A DNA stretch of 17,777 nt, from assembly GCA_010015675.1 (NCBI GenBank), contig ML976997.1, positions 6,197 through 23,973 of the forward strand. Direction: 5' to 3'. This stretch comes from Byssothecium circinans. Lineage: Eukaryota > Ascomycota > Dothideomycetes > Pleosporales > Massarinaceae. Under the pieces are notes generated by a model. The model was not told the origin of the DNA, searched no databases, and worked only from the letters and a program-made list of their open reading frames with translations. Position numbers and translations under genes: made by a program. Of the stretch, positions 8,341 to 17,732 are shown piece by piece. Position 1 is the stretch's first letter; every line of letters starts with the position of its first letter.

Positions 8341-9980
8341 TCCGTAAATTAGCCTTCTTTTCTGCCAACTAAGCAAGCTAATTTGGGTCCTTCAGCTCGT
8401 CCTCCTCATTTCAGCTCCTCATCTTGCAAGACAAGGGCGTGTTGTTGCAAGCAAATTTAACTACATACGGAAATTTCAAAGGCAAATTATTCCGCACTAC
8501 ATAAGCCCCGTCGAATACCACACAAAACGGCCATTTTCCGTAATGTCTCAGCCTTTGGTCGAAGAGACACTATGCTGTTGCATGTCCGTATACCTGGAGA
8601 TGAAGCTCATTGGAGATTACCAGGTGCAGAACTTCTGGATCTGAGATCAGAAGAGCAGGGGCTGGTACTAAATCGGAAGGCTTCGAGAAGACATTCACCA
8701 TCAGCGCCAGCAAACCCCGGTCTGCTATGTCCGCTAAACCTTCCAAGCGAGCAATCCTCGCTTATCAATTCCCCGACCCCAACCTTGGACAAGATGATTG
8801 GACCTCTATTTTGGAATACTCTCGAACCAGGTGGTCTCTGCGACGGCTGTTTTGGCAGCTATGACTTCATCACAAGCTGATGAAGAAGGTATTCCCTAAC
8901 GGCCGGGGGAGCCGTTGAGGACATGGACGCAAAGGCCATGGCGGAGATTCCACCAGTAGCTGAGTAACGAAGTCTTTACAACTTCATTCTCGTGTTTGCA
9001 AGGCTAATATTAGAGTCTTTCGGATGTGCGCACAGAGCGCAGAGGACTCGAAACTACTGTTCCTACCACCGTAGGATCGATTGCAATGCGCGAATCATGG
9101 CGAGCTGGGCGCTAAGAGTTTCTTGGGATATGGTACCTTGAGGTCGGCTAGCGCTGGACGATATGTCGGGAGTTGAGTAATGTTTAGATGCTAATGCTCC
9201 AGGATGTCCATTGACTTCGACCCTATTCCTTTCAAATGCTGACGCTTGAGCGACAAATCCATACGGCCTATGTTGCTGCCACGCCATGTACAACATGCTA
9301 AAAGGCTGCTCAGCATCGCAGGTACGGACGAAGATGGCAGTCAGTCAATCAATCTACTGCATCGCAGGACGCACAGATCATTCGCACAATCAGCCAAACT
9401 TTCACCACCAAAGAGCGAACCATCATCCGTCGTGCTTGCGGCTCAAATAAGCATCTGACGCCAGCCAACGCCTCTCAAGTGTCCCGCAACCCGGTACGAG
9501 GACGCACGCGCACTGTCGCCTTATGAGAGGTAAACATACCTCCATCAATCACCCTTTTGGCGCCATATTGACACTAGACTCAACCGCCATAGACCTAAAT
9601 AAGGTGTCTGTGTTGCGCACAGTTCTCCATTGGCTGACACTTGTACCAACTCCAGATCGGCTACCTCCGCTATATCTCGTCTTTTGACTGACTAACCGGA
9701 ACGCATCTGACGACTGCATCATTCAACATCCGCCCGCGGGAGCAGTAGTGGAGCCCGCATCTAGGAAGAGGAAGCTTTGACTGCCTTAGGGTAGGCAATT
9801 GACTGAGGCTACAGACTTGGTCGATTACTGAATGTCGGAGTGGCTTACTATGTTGTAACCCTCTCATCAACTTGATCAGTCCAGAGCCTTTTGGGGGTGT
9901 TGTCATCGATGTATGCCTGTAGTCACGCTGAGACCTGGACTAATATGGAACGGGGCCGTTTCTTTCATCTTCTTGCAGAC
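8341..9980. other. About 1.6 kb of probably decayed sequence
   Basis: No intact gene. Plus-strand fragments at 8640-8830 (KTFTISASKPRSAMSAKPSK, then FPDPNLGQDDWTSIL) and 8815-8960 look like former coding sequence broken by frameshifts, but I cannot name a family. The ORFs at 9063-9296, 9246-9458 and 9670-9906 show no domain. The last ~100 bp should include the promoter of the Ser/Pro-rich ORF. Confidence 0.35.
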
Positions 9981-9981
9981 G

Positions 9982-9990
9982 ATATATAAG
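9982..9990 (+). promoter_or_regulatory. TATA box of the Ser/Pro-rich ORF
   Basis: atatataag lies about 100 bp before the ATG at 10091. A start of transcription some 30 bp downstream would give a 5' leader of about 75-80 nt, rich in A and C (acaacaacc), as is common in fungal mRNAs. Confidence 0.6.
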
Positions 9991-10090
9991 TCTCTGGACA
10001 GTCAGTTGGGAAGAGTATCAACAGGTACGACGACTTACCAACAACAACCATTTCCATAATACCTCTACGACACTTCCACGAAGCCAGCTT

Positions 10091-10612
10091 ATGAGCAGTC
10101 ACCCTTCACCAGCAACCAGCCCATCAAAATCTCCAGAGTCTACTCGTTCTTCTTCTCCTCAGACCGCCGGTCTACATCCACAAACTACACCTCGACAGGA
10201 ACCTTCGACCGCAACCTCGAGCACCTCTGCAGAAACCCCTCAACCAACAGCTGGACCACAACCTCAACACTCATCTTCGACCAACTCTTCAACCTCAACA
10301 ACAGTCCCATTACCTCTTGAACTTACACCACGACAAGGCCGCTCCATAGTAGCCCGCCACATCATTTCTAAACGCAGTTCCTCGCAGCGGCCTCAATCTC
10401 GCAGCGCCTCAGAACCATACGCTCGTCTCGCTGCTTTTCATAGAACACGTTCAATTCCCCGTTCGGTACCTTCCATATCAACAATGTCTTCCTCATCTTC
10501 TTCGCCTGCTAGCACGTCCACTGCCGGTTCATCATCGGGCACCTCGGCGAGCAGCAATCCCAGCTATCAGCTGCCGTACGCGCCCTTTCCTTACCCTGCG
10601 CCTAAAAAATAG
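10091..10612 (+). CDS. Ser/Pro/Thr-rich hypothetical protein, 173 aa
   Basis: Single-exon ORF with a TATA box in the right place. The product is very rich in Ser, Pro and Thr and mostly low-complexity. The only less biased part is about residues 75-125 (LELTPRQGRSIVARHIISKR, then RSASEPYARLAAFHRTRSIP), basic with several Arg-Ser steps that could be phosphorylation or SR-like sites. It ends PYAPFPYPAPKK. There is no signal peptide, membrane segment or known domain, so it is probably an intrinsically disordered intracellular protein. Evidence that it is a gene is the uninterrupted length beside heavily broken neighbours and the promoter; biased composition also helps a frame stay open by chance. 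Confidence 0.55.
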   Translation: MSSHPSPATSPSKSPESTRSSSPQTAGLHPQTTPRQEPSTATSSTSAETPQPTAGPQPQHSSSTNSSTSTTVPLPLELTPRQGRSIVARHIISKRSSSQRPQSRSASEPYARLAAFHRTRSIPRSVPSISTMSSSSSSPASTSTAGSSSGTSASSNPSYQLPYAPFPYPAPKK

Positions 10613-11815
10613 ACGCCTCGTGTACCTTTCCACAACACGCACGTCTCATCTCCCGTTCGGCTTTCTTCTACACACTTCGGGATCCACATGACCCCTTCTT
10701 TCCTTCTTGGTTCTCTCTCGATGCGTTTCTCGATCACACTCAAAATGGTTCCCTTTGTCTGGAAAAAATGACACTCGATGGTCGGCACGATACCTTTTCT
10801 ACTACATTGTACAACATTATCGGTCTCACGACCTGACGGCCCCTGATATTGCATGGAACGGCGTCGAAAAGCAACTCTCCGCGAGCCTACTTTTCTTCCT
10901 CAGCATTTACACCTCTCTTCCCTCAACATTTACACCTTTCTTCGGTTCTTTGCATTTTCAGTGGATTTCGCATTATATGGAGTCTTGCTTTCTTTATCCT
11001 CTTTTATTTTTCTTTCTCTAGCATCTGTTTCTATATCTCTAGACTGCATCTTTCCTTTCATCTTTCCGTTGCATGCTCCTTCTGTCACATGTTCGTCACC
11101 TGCTTCAACGTTACAGGTCCCCATTCCTGTTCTTATTTTTACACTCATTAGCATATCGTGGCGTTACCAATTAGACTATCCTTCCAAATCAAAACAATCC
11201 TCCAAAGAAATTTGACCTCGTATCCAGAAGCTTTCTACCCGCTGCCAAAACTTATTTTTAGTATTCAAAACATGAAGTTGAAGCGAGAAGTTAAGCCAGA
11301 GAATTTGATTGTGAGAAGTGAGCATCGTAGCGTGCAATCGGAGAATTTGGCACGTGAAACGTGATGTTCATCTCCGATGAGCCGCATGGTCCCGGTCTTT
11401 ACAACGTGTGGGGATGGTATTTTTAGAGCGCGTTTGAGGGTCGGTGCGGTAGGAACTTGTATATTTTCGACTTGATACGCTTTGATGTATTCGTCGTCGT
11501 GTATCGGAGGAGGTCGACGTGGAGATTATGATTACATAAGCTACGATATGCTTGGCAGCGGTCCACGTGGCGCTAGTCTCGAACGGAACTGATGACGGAG
11601 CCGGAGAACCAAACACGATCGACTCATGCACACTGTGATATCCATCCACGCGCCTTCGATACGCCCTCGTGCCACCTCTCCTACCACTCCTCCATTCATC
11701 CTACGACTCTTCCACGACCTCAACAACTTGGCGAGCCCCCTCCGTCGACCTCGCATGCCTCTTTTCCCCCTCTGTACCTAACGCTCCGAACTACCTCTCC
11801 CTTCACACATCCACC
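10613..11815. other. Pyrimidine-rich intergenic region
   Basis: About 1.2 kb between the Ser/Pro-rich ORF and ATG27. From about 10860 to 11130 the plus strand is strongly C/T-rich. It holds a near-duplication of the catttacacct segment (10904 and 10927, period 23). The several overlapping ORFs here come from base bias and are not called. The right part contains the ATG27 promoter and a CT-rich leader; no TATA box is evident before 11816. Confidence 0.5.
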
Positions 11816-12983
11816 ATGTCGCCATCACGAACGATATCCCTATCATCCCTCCTCACACTCGCCTCATTCATCCCCGCGTCATGGGCGGTGCTGGACTGCA
11901 AAGACATACTTGTGGGCGGCCAGCACTTCCACTTTGGTGACCTGGGCGGGCCGCACGTTGTACACTGGAGTCAGGAGGATTTCATAGAGAGGAAGAACTG
12001 GAACTTCACGTTGGATCTTTGTGCGAATTTGAAGAGGCATAAGGGGGTGCCGAAAGATGAGGAATGTAATCAGGGAACGAGAGGTGCGTTGGCCCGCCCG
12101 TACGATACAGAAAAACTGAGGAGAAAGACGTTGGAGAGGCACAGGATCCTATTAGAATTTGAGCTGACATTACTATCTAGTCTGTGCCATCCGCGAAGAT
12201 ATCTACCTTACGGGAAAGCGAAATGCTACGATAACCCCCATCGACATCGCCGGTCACTACAAGTTCTTCGGTAACGGCCGCGATCTCGATGAGAAATACG
12301 AACGCCTCAAGAACTCCAAATCCAACGCTGATTCCGGCAAAGAGGGTGTACGCATCGAACTACATGGTGGGCGATACCCCGCCGACGTCAAGAATGGGAC
12401 GAACCAGCGAGCGATTATCGAGATGGTGTGTGATCCCGAGCGGACTGGCTTGGAAGGCGATGAGAAGGATAATGGGGAGACGGATGATAATAAGGATGAG
12501 ACAGAGGAGCAGGCCAGGCGGCGGAGTCTCGGCAAGAGGGATGGAACGGGGAAGTGCGAGGACAGCGACAAGAGCTTGAGGTTCTGCGGGTATGAGGAAG
12601 AGGAGCCGAGTAAGGACAAGAAGGTGCAGACGCTGAGGTTGGAGTGGAGGACCAAACATGCTTGTGAGGGGGCGGAGACAACGCCGGGAAGCCATTGGGG
12701 CTTCTTCACTTGGTTTATCATCATGTACGTCCCCCTTCCTTCAAACGCTCTGAGTTGGAATCGGTTTGATACTAACAGCAGGAGCAGCTTCTTCCTCGCC
12801 ACCGCCGCATACCTCATCTTCGGCTCGTGGCTCAACTACAACCGTTACGGCGCCCGCGGATGGGATCTACTTCCTCACGGCGATAGGATCCGCGACGTAC
12901 CGTACATCTTGAAGGACTTTGGGAGGAAGGTGGTGAATTCGGCGCAAGGACCGGGGAGTCGGGGCGGCTACAGTGCGGTATGA
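11816..12983 (+). CDS. ATG27: Autophagy-related protein 27 (Atg27), 3 exons
   Basis: Exons are 11816-12083, 12181-12724 and 12782-12983. Introns are 97 nt (gtgcgt, branch gctgac, ctag) and 57 nt (gtacgt, perfect TACTAAC branch, gcag). The product is 337 residues. The start is CACCATG followed at once by a signal peptide (1-24, probable cut ASWA/VLD). The luminal part (25-262) is a mannose-6-phosphate-receptor-like Atg27 domain with eight Cys (28, 69, 84, 91, 173, 215, 225, 251) and N-glycosylation sites at N63, N104 and N161. One membrane span lies at about 264-287 with a cytosolic tail of about 50 residues. The tail ends in YSAV, the same tyrosine sorting motif reported for yeast Atg27. Atg27 is a type I membrane protein of Golgi, endosome, vacuole and Atg9 vesicles that supports Atg9 trafficking and autophagosome formation. 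Residues 180-213 are an acidic/charged insertion with dibasic sites. Yeast Atg27 is 271 residues, and this insertion explains part of the difference. Confidence 0.92.
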
Positions 12984-13327
12984 GACGACCTGCGTGGTGA
13001 TATGGAAAGGGTAGATATGGCGTTCAGTTTTGGTAAAGACAACAGAATGTGAGGGATCGTATCGAGCAGATGGTCCGGGAGCGTGTGGATGTAGTAGCGT
13101 ATGCGCTGTGTATGTGCAGGTGATTTAAGTGTGGATGTGTATATTCCTAAGAGTTCTTCATCCGGGATCTTTTGACGTTGTGGAATTGAGCGAGTCATTG
13201 TATTTGTGTGTATGAATTCATTATAACATTCCCTGCTCACTGCCATCTTATCTCTCATTGCAGTGGAGAGGAGTGATGCTCATCATCACTATCGCGTTCT
13301 CACATGACCACCTTAATTAAACACGAC
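12984..13327. other. ATG27 3' region, no gene
   Basis: T/G-rich sequence after the stop codon, as expected for the 3' untranslated region and terminator. The minus-strand ORF 12968-13258 overlaps the end of ATG27 and has no features of a gene. Confidence 0.5.
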
Positions 13328-13432
13328 CCTCCTCTCTCTCTCTCCCTCTCTTGACAAGTATAAATACCTCCTTCCCTTTACTCCTTCTCTTCTTCTTCAC
13401 ACGCTCACAGAACAATGTTTGTGATTCTCTAA
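13328..13432 (+). promoter_or_regulatory. Orphan core promoter: CT tract, TATA box, short leader
   Basis: A (CT)n tract at 13328-13350 is followed by tataaata at 13359-13366, then a pyrimidine-rich stretch to about 13405, then acaATG at 13415. This is the layout of a strongly expressed fungal gene, but the ATG opens only a five-codon frame (stop at 13430-13432). No downstream ORF has a recognisable domain. It may drive a noncoding RNA, a gene whose first intron I cannot place, or a lost gene. Confidence 0.45.
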
Positions 13433-13639
13433 AAGTAAAGAAACTTAAAACACATGTGTTGGGATCCGGGCCGGGAGCACTAAAACCGACTTTCTTCATT
13501 CCCAACATTTCTAAACCGTTCTCCACAGGGAAAGTGGGCTTGCGTCTCCCGAGGCCAAAATCACTCGGGGCGCTGGCTATGGCGCGAGTTCGAAATCAAC
13601 GATCCATCACTACATGGAGAATCCTGTCCTGGACTGCTG

Positions 13640-13682
13640 GAAGTCATTTTGCAGCGGGGCGTGTGACTTCACAGATTTTTTT
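13640..13682 (+). terminator. Possible hairpin plus T-run, end of a small RNA?
   Basis: gaagtca at 13640-13646 pairs with tgacttc at 13664-13670, and a run of seven T follows at 13675. Together with the TATA box at 13359 this would bound a transcript of about 290 nt, and a T-run is what RNA polymerase III uses to stop. The stem is short, and I found no convincing A/B boxes or known RNA motif, so this is weak. Confidence 0.2.
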
Positions 13683-15656
13683 ATTTAAAAATAAAAGGAG
13701 GACAGGTCAGATGTAAGGGGGGGATGCGCACGATGAAATGACAAAAAAGCGAAGCCCGTGTGAGTCGGGGAAAGAAAAAGGAACAACATATGATGAACTC
13801 TTATGAGGAGCAGGAGAGGATTCTGTTGTGACAAAATGTGCGGCGATTGTGCGAAATGGACTGGGCAATTTTCTACAGGTTCACAAAAGAAATGATGACA
13901 GAAGTATGGCGAGGCGGCACTAAAATGGAAGACCCCCTGGATTTATGGCGGGTGTTGGCGTGGCTGAGTCTAAAAAAAACTAACAGGAGGTGCAATACCA
14001 TGGCGTGTCTGTGGTCTGCCTGCGCGCAAAAATAGAAATGCGAGAGGCCAGAAGCCCATGTGGAGGTGTGCGGTCCTGTTGTCTAGAGATTAAATGCAAC
14101 AATCCTACAGGAGTAAGAGGATTAGGGAGCTCCTACGATCATATGAATGGGGGTGAAGTGTCTTGAGTAGAGTGAACGAAATAAGGAGGGAGGGTGCGAA
14201 TGTGGATTAGTAGACTGCTATTGATCATTTCATGGGACGGTGGTCTGTGTTGGTTTGAGAAAGATTAGAAAAGTTGGAACCTTCAGTTCATGGAAGCGAG
14301 AGTTCTGGAGCGCTGTTAGTAAAAGCCCGAAGAGATTCCAGACATGAGTTTAGAACGAAGCCGCCGGCCTACATTAGGATTTGGTGCTCGTCGCTGGCTT
14401 GAGAGTGTTCAAAAAATGGCTGAATGCGGACAAATGAGAAGCCTGTGTCTTTTCGAGGGAAAGCCCATAGCCTTCCTGGATGTTCAGCGCAGGATTGCTT
14501 GTGGTGAAAAAAGCCACAAAGCTCAAACGACGTTGAGAGCTTTAAAAAAAAAATTAGAGGATCGAGGGCAAGGTTTGCTGGGAATTAAAAAAATGTTTTG
14601 GAATGCTGTAGATGTCTAGTCACTGGCCCTTCTGTTGGAGAAATTGGAACCTCTACACCTCTTGGCCATGCTTTTTTTTCCAGCACTTCTGAAAAATAGC
14701 AACTGTGGGGTTTCCTCAAATGTCGGATTTCTGCCTCTTCTTTTCGAACAAAAGCGAGTCACGACAAAATTGATGGTGGCTCCTGTCTCTTCTATTAAGA
14801 TCAAGACAGACTAACAACAATCGTGTCAGCGGAAACGCCAAAATTTTAATGCCGCATCGCAACACCGTATGGTTCGGCATGTGGAAGATCCTGTTCAACT
14901 AGCACATGATCGGATAACTCGTGTTCTTCAAAACTGACTTCAGAGGAGTACCATGTTGAAAGCACACGTTAAACCTTGTTATTAAAGCCAAATAGGACCC
15001 TGGCATGAGCCCAGGTCTATTAAGTATTTGAAGAGGAGGAATGCGGACTTAAAGGCCTTGACCTTATGATTGGATGAGAAGTTATTGCTACTGAAGTGAC
15101 CGAGCTACACGACATGGAAACTGTCGTTCCGGTCGAAAAGACAGAGAATTCAATCGAGCTCTGTAATGGTTCATGTAAAGCCGGCCCAAAAATCAAACTT
15201 CCGGCAATTCATGGGGAAGAGAAGCGAAAGTGCAATATTAAGTTTAACTCTGGACATGCATATGGATAAATTTGTATCACTGGAATCAACGTTACAACAA
15301 TGCGACAGTGAGCTCCTGTATGGATTGGCGGTCTTTTAGAACAGCAACTTCTCATGCGTCTGCTCCCAATCCCACGAACTGTAGATTCCGATAAAAGATC
15401 TGGTTTGACGGCACCGATTCGATTTCGGCGGAGCTTTCCGGTAGTCTCATTGGTCCATCTCATATTTGAAGGATCTCATCCGGAAGGTCGCCCATGGTTC
15501 TGATGTAAAATTATGGAAGAGTAAGATGGAATGGATGTCAGTGCCAGAGTGACGGAACAAATTCTAAGCTAAAAGGTCCAATAAAATGTCGTCATAGTGC
15601 GTGACCAAGCCTTGCTTTCCTATGTATTGTTTTCCTAGCTCCAATGTTGCGAAAAG
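13683..15656. other. About 2 kb without a recognised gene
   Basis: Only short ORFs without domains (for example 13838-14035 and 14344-14619 plus; 15209-15463 minus). The stretch contains several A-runs of 6-10 on the plus strand between 13740 and 14600. I see no tRNA, rRNA or snRNA signature and no repeat of note. Confidence 0.45.
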
Positions 15657-15833
15657 TTATCCCGTGGGATCCATCGCGGCGAAGTCACAAGTCTCCAGCA
15701 CCTCCTTATCCACATACCGTTGTATAAACTCGAAGACAGTGTCCCAAGTATTGCATCGTTTGTATGTCCCTGTACCGTCTCCATTATCTTCATTGGCCAG
15801 GTCAACGACGAATACAAGTTCATCTAGACCTCT
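15657..15833 (-). pseudogene. Out-of-frame C-terminal extension of the F-box gene
   Basis: Directly beyond the F-box stop, in the next phase, 58 codons read as good protein (GLDELVFVVDLANEDNGDGT, then CNTWDTVFEFIQRYVDKEVL) and end at TAA 15657-15659. Skipping one T at 15834 joins the two frames. The break is inside a small direct repeat, tctaga..tctaga. It could instead be an exon behind an unseen intron, but no donor and acceptor pair of usual quality is visible in this short space. Confidence 0.5.
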
Positions 15834-17292
15834 AGATCAGCTTCGCCTTCAAATGATCTCTCGCATACGCACCTCTAGCTGATTGCGAGAGATGTCGACT
15901 CTGACGATACTTGATACCGCTTTGTCTCAATTTCTCTGCATACTCTGACAAGTCTACCCATTCGCGCTCGATCAATACTTCTATCTCGACAGATACTTCG
16001 ATGAGAGAAGGGAAGCGAGTCCTGTCCGAAAGTCCAGCAAGGAAGATGGGGAAAATCCCGATGTCGGGACTTGTGTTAAACCATGTGATCTCCAAGACTT
16101 GTATATTAGTAGGCGGGAGTACTGTGTCGAGATCGTTAGTGAAGAGTGGGCGTTCTGTGAGGCCACCAATCCATGGTACTGCGACTCGCTCGAGATTAGG
16201 CCAATATGACAGTGGTCCTAGTCGCCCAGACCAATTCCTGAAGTTCTCGTTCTCATGATTTTTGGAATAGGCCATCCCGAGTACGAGACTGCGTAGACTG
16301 TCTCGATGAAGACGTAACGCAGCGCCGACGACGTCAAACCATGGTTTCCCGTTATTGAGTGGTGAGTGCCGGCCAGAATGATAGCCAAGATGTCGTAGCG
16401 ATTTGCACATTTTGATCATGGCTGCGAGCGTCTGTTCCGAAACACCGGCGCTCCTGAAATCAAGGCGTTCAACAGAAGAGGTGCCAACTACAGAGCGATA
16501 CCATTCAGGAAAGGTATTGCTTATGTCAAACGAGTAACCAAAATCTATCCTCTTCATTGCCGGCAGCTGAAAGATAGGCCATATGAATTGGATAGACGTT
16601 GTGCTCCAGTCGATGTATATTGATTGAAGTTTCTCGAAGCGATGAACACCTGGGAACCCAGCAGGAGTCGCAGCGCCGACGATTGGATAAATCCATAATG
16701 GCAATACGTGCGGATTCCGATAGTTGACAAATCCGCATTTCCGGCGCAAGTCAATATAAACATGCTCGATATTCAGAGCTTGGCAAAGAAGGGTAAACAT
16801 GGCCTTCTCGTTATCCCAGAAGTCTGCGCCGTCATCCGATGCTACAAGACCCCCAACTTGAGAAAACGATATAGTGGGATCCAATCCATCTTTTAAACTG
16901 TCGAAACGCCTCATGACTTGGCTTGTGATTGTGCGCCAGGCGAGGGCTCCGCTAGTATTCGAGCTGTCGTAGTGGATCCGTCGAAGCAATACAGCGAGCT
17001 CCGGGCGTTTACAAAGCGTGGAGAGAATTTTTACATGATGATTGAAAGTATTTCTTCTGTACTCGACGTACAAAGAAGGGGTTGCGATACGGTTGAATCG
17101 ACGGTTAACGAGACACACATCGGTGCTCACGATGGGGGCCAGAATGTCTATCAGGAGCTCGTCTGGTAGGCTATCGAACGGGGAAGCCGACGTTCCAACC
17201 TCGTCCAGCATGCTGAGAATAGAGATGAAGAATCGAAGAATATCGAGTGCAAGAAAACCAGGGGAGGGGGCAATTGCTGTGGTATCAGGCAT
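15832..17292 (-). CDS. F-box protein with LRR-like C-terminal region (probably 3' frameshifted)
   Basis: The open frame gives 486 residues. An F-box lies at about 37-75 (SLPDELLIDIL, then VCLVNRRFNRIATPSLY), followed by a region with periodic Leu-rich segments (for example EKLQSIYIDWS, VERLDFRSAGV, LRHLGYHSG, NLERVAVPWIGG), typical of fungal F-box proteins. F-boxes bind Skp1 in SCF ubiquitin ligases while the C-terminal part picks the substrate, which is unknown here. The first ATG at 17292 lies only a few bases after a minus-strand TATAAG (17300-17295). If that is the TATA box, transcription starts inside the frame and the real start is Met28 at 17211, which directly precedes the F-box and gives 459 residues. 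After the stop at 15832-15834 a coding-like frame continues in another phase to 15657, so the C-terminus may be truncated by a one-base frameshift. Confidence 0.82.
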   Translation of the reverse strand: MPDTTAIAPSPGFLALDILRFFISILSMLDEVGTSASPFDSLPDELLIDILAPIVSTDVCLVNRRFNRIATPSLYVEYRRNTFNHHVKILSTLCKRPELAVLLRRIHYDSSNTSGALAWRTITSQVMRRFDSLKDGLDPTISFSQVGGLVASDDGADFWDNEKAMFTLLCQALNIEHVYIDLRRKCGFVNYRNPHVLPLWIYPIVGAATPAGFPGVHRFEKLQSIYIDWSTTSIQFIWPIFQLPAMKRIDFGYSFDISNTFPEWYRSVVGTSSVERLDFRSAGVSEQTLAAMIKMCKSLRHLGYHSGRHSPLNNGKPWFDVVGAALRLHRDSLRSLVLGMAYSKNHENENFRNWSGRLGPLSYWPNLERVAVPWIGGLTERPLFTNDLDTVLPPTNIQVLEITWFNTSPDIGIFPIFLAGLSDRTRFPSLIEVSVEIEVLIEREWVDLSEYAEKLRQSGIKYRQSRHLSQSARGAYARDHLKAKLI

Positions 17293-17294
17293 AA

Positions 17295-17300
17295 CTTATA
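17295..17300 (-). promoter_or_regulatory. TATAAG box upstream of the F-box gene
   Basis: TATAAG on the minus strand, a few bases upstream of the first in-frame ATG and about 85 bp upstream of the second (17211). Its place argues for initiation at the second ATG. Confidence 0.45.
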
Positions 17301-17497
17301 AGTAGTGTACCACATCAGTGCGCAGCAAGGGTGTGAGACACCTCTAATTCGGGGTTTGCAAATACCTTTTACTACATTAAATACTACACTAAATTGTATT
17401 AAACCTAATGCTTAAGGGTGTTAAGCTATAATTAACGCATAAGGCGGCCACACTAAGTATTAAATACGAGGAAGTAATAATTCTTTCTAACGTAAAG

Positions 17498-17530
17498 CAC
17501 CATCGAGCGCGCCACACCATCGAGCGCGCC
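17498..17530 (+). repeat. Tandem 16-bp GC-rich motif, 17-bp period
   Basis: caccatcgagcgcgcc occurs at 17498-17513 and 17515-17530, an island of GC in an AT-rich tract. A degenerate third copy (caccaccgaaccgcc) lies at about 17622-17637. The layout resembles subterminal binding motifs of a DNA transposon. Confidence 0.75.
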
Positions 17531-17550
17531 AAAATTCCTTGGCAGTGGTA

Positions 17551-17732
17551 ATATCTTAATAACAAAGCCAAACCTTAATATTTTCTTTTAAAATTTTAAA
17601 CTTAGATAGATATAACGTATTCCACCACCGAACCGCCTAAAAGCTTGGCATTGGAAAATCAAAATAGGATATCTTAATAACAAAGCTAAACCTTAATATT
17701 TTCTTTTAAGATTTTAAACCTAGATAGATATA
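17551..17732 (+). repeat. 118-bp direct repeat, two copies
   Basis: A 64-bp core at 17551-17614 recurs at 17669-17732 with three differences, all transitions. The GC-rich stretch before each core is also related (about 17515-17545 and 17622-17657), so the whole unit is duplicated with an 11-bp insertion in the second copy. A short (TA)n run follows at about 17729-17741. Probably part of a mobile element or satellite continuing past the window edge. Confidence 0.75.

Noticed and set aside
10591..11215. Several overlapping ORFs, some with Phe/Leu-rich membrane-like segments
   Set aside because: They arise from a pyrimidine-rich tract read in any frame; no domain, start context or splice pattern supports a gene.
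11669..12274. Longer ATG27 start and unspliced 201-codon ORF
   Set aside because: The upstream part lacks protein features; the CACCATG at 11816 directly precedes a good signal peptide, and the unspliced tail lacks the conserved second half.
12257..12835. Minus-strand ORF of 192 codons
   Set aside because: Antisense to ATG27 exons 2 and 3; Ser/Leu bias is a mirror of the charged coding strand.
13590..13605. Possible pol III B box (gttcgaaatc) or tRNA
   Set aside because: It departs from the B-box consensus at the final C, and no cloverleaf could be folded around it.
16526..16763. Two minus-strand ORFs of about 70 codons
   Set aside because: Out-of-frame shadows of the F-box gene.
17498..17732. 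CRISPR-like array
   Set aside because: Too few, unevenly diverged repeats in a eukaryotic genome; direct repeats of a mobile element explain it better.
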